From assembly GCA_963621575.1 (NCBI GenBank), contig CAVFEH010000012.1:1-64000 (forward strand): DNA of 64,000 nucleotides, given 5' to 3'. The notes under the pieces were generated by a model that did not search any database, was not told the origin of the DNA, and worked only from the letters and a program-made list of their open reading frames with translations. The DNA comes from UBA1724 sp963621575. GTDB lineage: Bacteria > Verrucomicrobiota > Lentisphaeria > Oligosphaerales > Oligosphaeraceae. Of the stretch, positions 61,429-64,000 are shown piece after piece (position 1 is the first letter of the stretch; each line of letters opens with the position of its first letter). The position numbers were made by a program, and so were the translations under genes.

Positions 61429-61463
61429 GAAGCCAGGCCATACAACGTACATCCCCCAAAAAC

Positions 61464-61508
61464 GAAAAAACCCGCACTGGCGAATATGCCGGGGCGGGAT
61501 TTTTTTTG
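61464..61508. terminator. Bidirectional intrinsic terminator between convergent genes
   Basis: Two-part stem CCCGC/GCGGG and CTGGC/GCCGG (61471-61498) with A-run on the left and an 8-T run (61500-61507), between the exonuclease and metW stops. It can serve both strands. Confidence 0.85.
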
Positions 61509-61528
61509 CTTGTATCAAGCTTTTCCGT

Positions 61529-62410
61529 CTAGATTTTCTTGGAGAGAACAAAGAGTGCCTGTTCGGCCTTCAGGTTGTGTCCCTCTCCATAAGGTTCGGC
61601 CTTTCCATTGACCAGACACCACGTTTTGAGGATCCTGACCTTGTCCTCTTCCACCCAGTCCAGGAAGTCGTTAAGAGTGCAAAGGTGGATGTTCGGGGTG
61701 TTGTACCAGGTATGCGGGAGGGAGGAGGTGCGTGGCATGCGTCCGCCAAGGCTAAATGCCAGGCGGACCCTCCAGTGGGCGAAATTCGGGATTGACACGA
61801 CCACCTTTTTGCCTATGCGGAGGAGCTCCCGAAGCACATCGATGGGGTGCTGGAGGGTCTGGAGGGTCTCCTCCAGAATCACAAAGTCGTAGCTCTTGTC
61901 CTGGAAATTCTTCAGGCTCTTCTCCAGGTCGCCGTGGTAGGTGGGAATTCCGCGCTCGATGCAGCGCATGGCCATCTCCTGGTTGAGCTCGATTCCCTGG
62001 ACGGTGGCCTTCCGGGCGTCGGAGAGCCGCACCAGCAGATCGCCCTCGCCGCAGCCCACATCCAGGACGGTGGCGCGATTGGGGACCACCTCCTCAATGA
62101 GGCGGTCTTGCCAACGATAGGGCGGCGGAGCCTCCACGACTCCCCGGGCACCATCTTCGATGGCCTCCCGGACCATGGCGCGAAGGGTGTCGAAATCACT
62201 GTCCTGGGCACGGACCTCCAGCTTCTCCAAAAAAAGATCCAGGCCCGGCAACGGAGATGCCGACGCCCCAATGTCCGGCCTCTTTTCCGGAGACGATGGC
62301 GTATCCGCCTTTTTCACCGCCGCCGTTTTCGCGCCGCACGGGGCGTCATCGGCCGGGCACTTGGCCTGCGTTTTCGTAGTGGGCTTGCTATCCTTCCTTG
62401 TCATATCCAT
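61529..62410 (-). CDS. metW: MetW-like methyltransferase-fold protein
   Basis: A 293-aa protein whose residues about 95-293 match MetW closely: LDVGCGEGDLL (SAM-type loop), RGIPTYHGDLEKSL, SYDFVILEETLQTL, VVSIPNFAHWRVRL, GGRMPRTSSLPHTWYNTPNI. MetW works with homoserine O-acyltransferase MetX in methionine synthesis, but metX is not next to it here. The first about 90 residues are a low-complexity Lys/Ala/Pro-rich extension absent from standard MetW (about 200 aa); later starts are possible but the next in-frame Met lies deep in the core. It shares an operon region with mutS2 upstream (62-bp gap). Confidence 0.85.
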   Translation of the reverse strand: MDMTRKDSKPTTKTQAKCPADDAPCGAKTAAVKKADTPSSPEKRPDIGASASPLPGLDLFLEKLEVRAQDSDFDTLRAMVREAIEDGARGVVEAPPPYRWQDRLIEEVVPNRATVLDVGCGEGDLLVRLSDARKATVQGIELNQEMAMRCIERGIPTYHGDLEKSLKNFQDKSYDFVILEETLQTLQHPIDVLRELLRIGKKVVVSIPNFAHWRVRLAFSLGGRMPRTSSLPHTWYNTPNIHLCTLNDFLDWVEEDKVRILKTWCLVNGKAEPYGEGHNLKAEQALFVLSKKI

Positions 62411-62472
62411 GTCTGTGCCAAGACCAACTCCCGCGAGTCGGGTCTAGAAAATTTCACGTGGCCCCCGCTTTT

Positions 62473-64000
62473 CTAGAAGGCGACAAGCCGCACGAAAGTG
62501 ACGCCGGAGCCGCCCTCCATGGGATTGCTCCCCAGGTAGAATTCCTGGACCACGGGATGCCCCTTCAGGAATTGGTGGATGGCCTCCCGGAGGCGGCCCG
62601 TGCCGAAGCCGTGAACGATGCGGACCTCGCCCAGGTGCGCCAGGGCGCAGTCATTAAGATATTGCTCCAAACGGCGCAGTGCGTCATCCACGCGCATTCC
62701 CACCAGCATGAGCTCATGGCTGGTCTGTCCTTGGAAGACGGGTGCGCGAACGGTCACGGCGGGGGGCTTCTCCTCAGGTGCCTGTTCCGGGAAGACCTCG
62801 GGGCACTTCATGTGGAAGGGAAGACCATTGACCTCCACCTCCAAAGTGCCGTGCTTGTCGTCCACCTGGAGGATTCGTCCGTGGGCGGAGAGCTTCTCCA
62901 CCCAAATGCGGCGACCGACGGTCCACTCCTTCTTCGGAAGTTGCCGCGCATCGGGCTTGGGCGCGGTCTGCTTTCGAGTGGTCTCCAGGCGCTCCTGTTG
63001 TTGGGAAAGCCACTGCCGCGCTTTCGCGGCCTGCTCGCCCACGGCATCCTGGCCGGCAGCGGAGTTCTTTCGACCGGCTTCGCGGATCCCCCGGAGGAGA
63101 TTCTCCACCTGCCGGCGGGTGTTGTCCAGGAGTGCCTGCGCCTCTTGAACGGCGTCATAGATGCGCTTCTTGCGGGTGGTGCGCAACTCGGCAGACTGCT
63201 CCCGGTTTTTCGCCAGGAGCTCCTCGGCCTCCTGGCGGGACTGCTGGGCGGCCTTGCGCTCCTTCGCCACCCTCCGCTGCTCATTCTCCAGGCGCGCCAG
63301 GAGCTTCTCCAGGCGCACCTCCGCGCCCGAAAGGAATCCCTCCGCACTCTGGAGGACATTCTGGGGGATTCCCATGCGCTTGGCGATGGAGAGGGCATGG
63401 CTGGCGCCGGGACGCCCCAGTTCCAGGACGTATTCCGGCTGGAGGTCCTCCAGATTGAAGCGCACTGCGCCATTGACCATGCCGGGTGTGGCATGGACGA
63501 AGTTCTTCACACTCCCCAAGTGCGTGGTGGCAAAGGTGAGAGCCTGCCGACGGGACAATTCCTGGAGGACGGCACAGGCGATGGCGCCGCCTTCGGCGGG
63601 GTCGGTGCCACTCCCCAGCTCGTCCAGGAGCACCAGGGATTCGCCAGGGGCGGCGGTCTCCCGGAGGACATCTGCGATCTGCGCCAGATGTCCGGAGAAA
63701 GTGGAGAGATTTTCGTCCAGGGACTGTTCGTCTCCGATATCGGCCAGGACGCGCGTGAAGACGGGGAAGAGGGATTCCTGTTCCACGGGTACGGGCAGTC
63801 CGGTCTGGGCGGCAAGACAGAGGAGTCCCACGGTCTTCAGGGCGACTGTCTTTCCGCCTGTGTTGGAGCCGGTGATCGCCAGGGTCCGGGTGCCGGGAGG
63901 CAGCTGGAGATCCAAGGGGACCACCTTTCGCCCGGCGCCCTCGCGGTTGAACTGGGCCTCCAGAAGTGGATGCCGTGCCTGGGAGAGCCGGAGGAATCCA
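62473..64000 (-). CDS. mutS2: Endonuclease MutS2 (N-terminus outside window)
   Basis: MutS-family protein that in other bacteria suppresses recombination and/or rescues collided ribosomes. The frame is open to the right edge (sequence up to ARHPLLEAQFNREG visible before the ATPase), so the N-terminal core is outside. Visible: Walker A GSNTGGKTVALK, Walker B LVLLDELGSGTDPAEGG, the TTHLGSVKNF region, a long coiled coil (residues counted from 63924, about 190-330), a KOW-like stretch, and the C-terminal Smr nuclease domain with VHGFGTGRLREAI. An internal GTG at 63924 is not the true start. Confidence 0.94.
   Translation of the reverse strand, partial: GFLRLSQARHPLLEAQFNREGAGRKVVPLDLQLPPGTRTLAITGSNTGGKTVALKTVGLLCLAAQTGLPVPVEQESLFPVFTRVLADIGDEQSLDENLSTFSGHLAQIADVLRETAAPGESLVLLDELGSGTDPAEGGAIACAVLQELSRRQALTFATTHLGSVKNFVHATPGMVNGAVRFNLEDLQPEYVLELGRPGASHALSIAKRMGIPQNVLQSAEGFLSGAEVRLEKLLARLENEQRRVAKERKAAQQSRQEAEELLAKNREQSAELRTTRKKRIYDAVQEAQALLDNTRRQVENLLRGIREAGRKNSAAGQDAVGEQAAKARQWLSQQQERLETTRKQTAPKPDARQLPKKEWTVGRRIWVEKLSAHGRILQVDDKHGTLEVEVNGLPFHMKCPEVFPEQAPEEKPPAVTVRAPVFQGQTSHELMLVGMRVDDALRRLEQYLNDCALAHLGEVRIVHGFGTGRLREAIHQFLKGHPVVQEFYLGSNPMEGGSGVTFVRLVAF

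Noticed and set aside
1..64000. Mobile elements or CRISPR arrays
   Set aside because: No transposase, integrase, terminal repeats or regularly spaced repeats were seen; the only tandem repeats are two short or homopolymer cases listed.

Overview
The window is GC-rich, densely coding DNA from a bacterial chromosome. The likely host is an anaerobic, carbohydrate-feeding member of the PVC group, most plausibly Lentisphaerota (Victivallis-like). That placement is inference from the tandem DUF4838 proteins, a TMEM43 homologue, pyruvate and 2-oxoacid:ferredoxin oxidoreductases, a TolC/RND efflux system showing a Gram-negative envelope, and poor use of Shine-Dalgarno sites before operon-leading genes. 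No phage, transposon, integron or CRISPR sequence was seen.

Layout. 1-4.5 kb: a phosphatidyltransferase cut by the left edge, then an ExbB/ExbD proton-channel pair and a large exported TPR protein. 4.6-11.4 kb: three tandem secreted DUF4838 proteins, the middle one lacking the C-terminal domain. 11.4-16.4 kb: a TMEM43-family membrane protein, tRNA-Cys, an unrecognised two-gene coiled-coil operon behind a 13-C tract, tRNA-Val, a 2-hydroxyacid dehydrogenase and tRNA-Ser. 16.6-22 kb: phosphohexomutase, HisI, DnaA and an orphan MoxR ATPase, with a 687-bp AT-rich-containing gap upstream of dnaA. 22.6-30.6 kb: EttA, endonuclease III, a sugar-phosphate isomerase-like protein, RecN, a TPR lipoprotein and DNA primase, all forward. 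30.8-40.8 kb, all reverse: UvrB, MetK with a long leader, a MetF-like protein with a zinc-type C-terminal domain, a GH20 hexosaminidase behind a second 13-C tract, a GNAT-HD fusion, two small flavoproteins and a polysaccharide pyruvyl transferase. 40.9-46.8 kb: a TolC-MFP-RND operon behind a perfect palindromic operator. 47.1-57 kb, all reverse: PFOR, an amidohydrolase, a three-gene 2-oxoacid:ferredoxin oxidoreductase operon and a CPA2 antiporter fused to a PTS EIIA domain. 57.4-64 kb: the pheT-rsmI-exonuclease operon, MetW, and MutS2 cut by the right edge.

How it fits together. PFOR and the 2-oxoacid oxidoreductase supply acyl-CoA and reduced ferredoxin from pyruvate and from branched-chain or related keto acids. 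GH20, the DUF4838 proteins and the sugar isomerase suggest growth on host or plant glycans. Replication and repair genes (dnaA, dnaG, recN, uvrB, nth, mutS2, 5'-3' exonuclease) are spread through the window.

Most interesting signals: the DUF4838 triplet, a DnaA whose DNA-reading signature is changed and matching variant DnaA-box-like sites, an RND pump lacking the usual intramembrane proton-relay aspartates, a GNAT-HD fusion, two unrelated 13-C tracts just upstream of start codons, and a rise in C-ending codons along transcription units.
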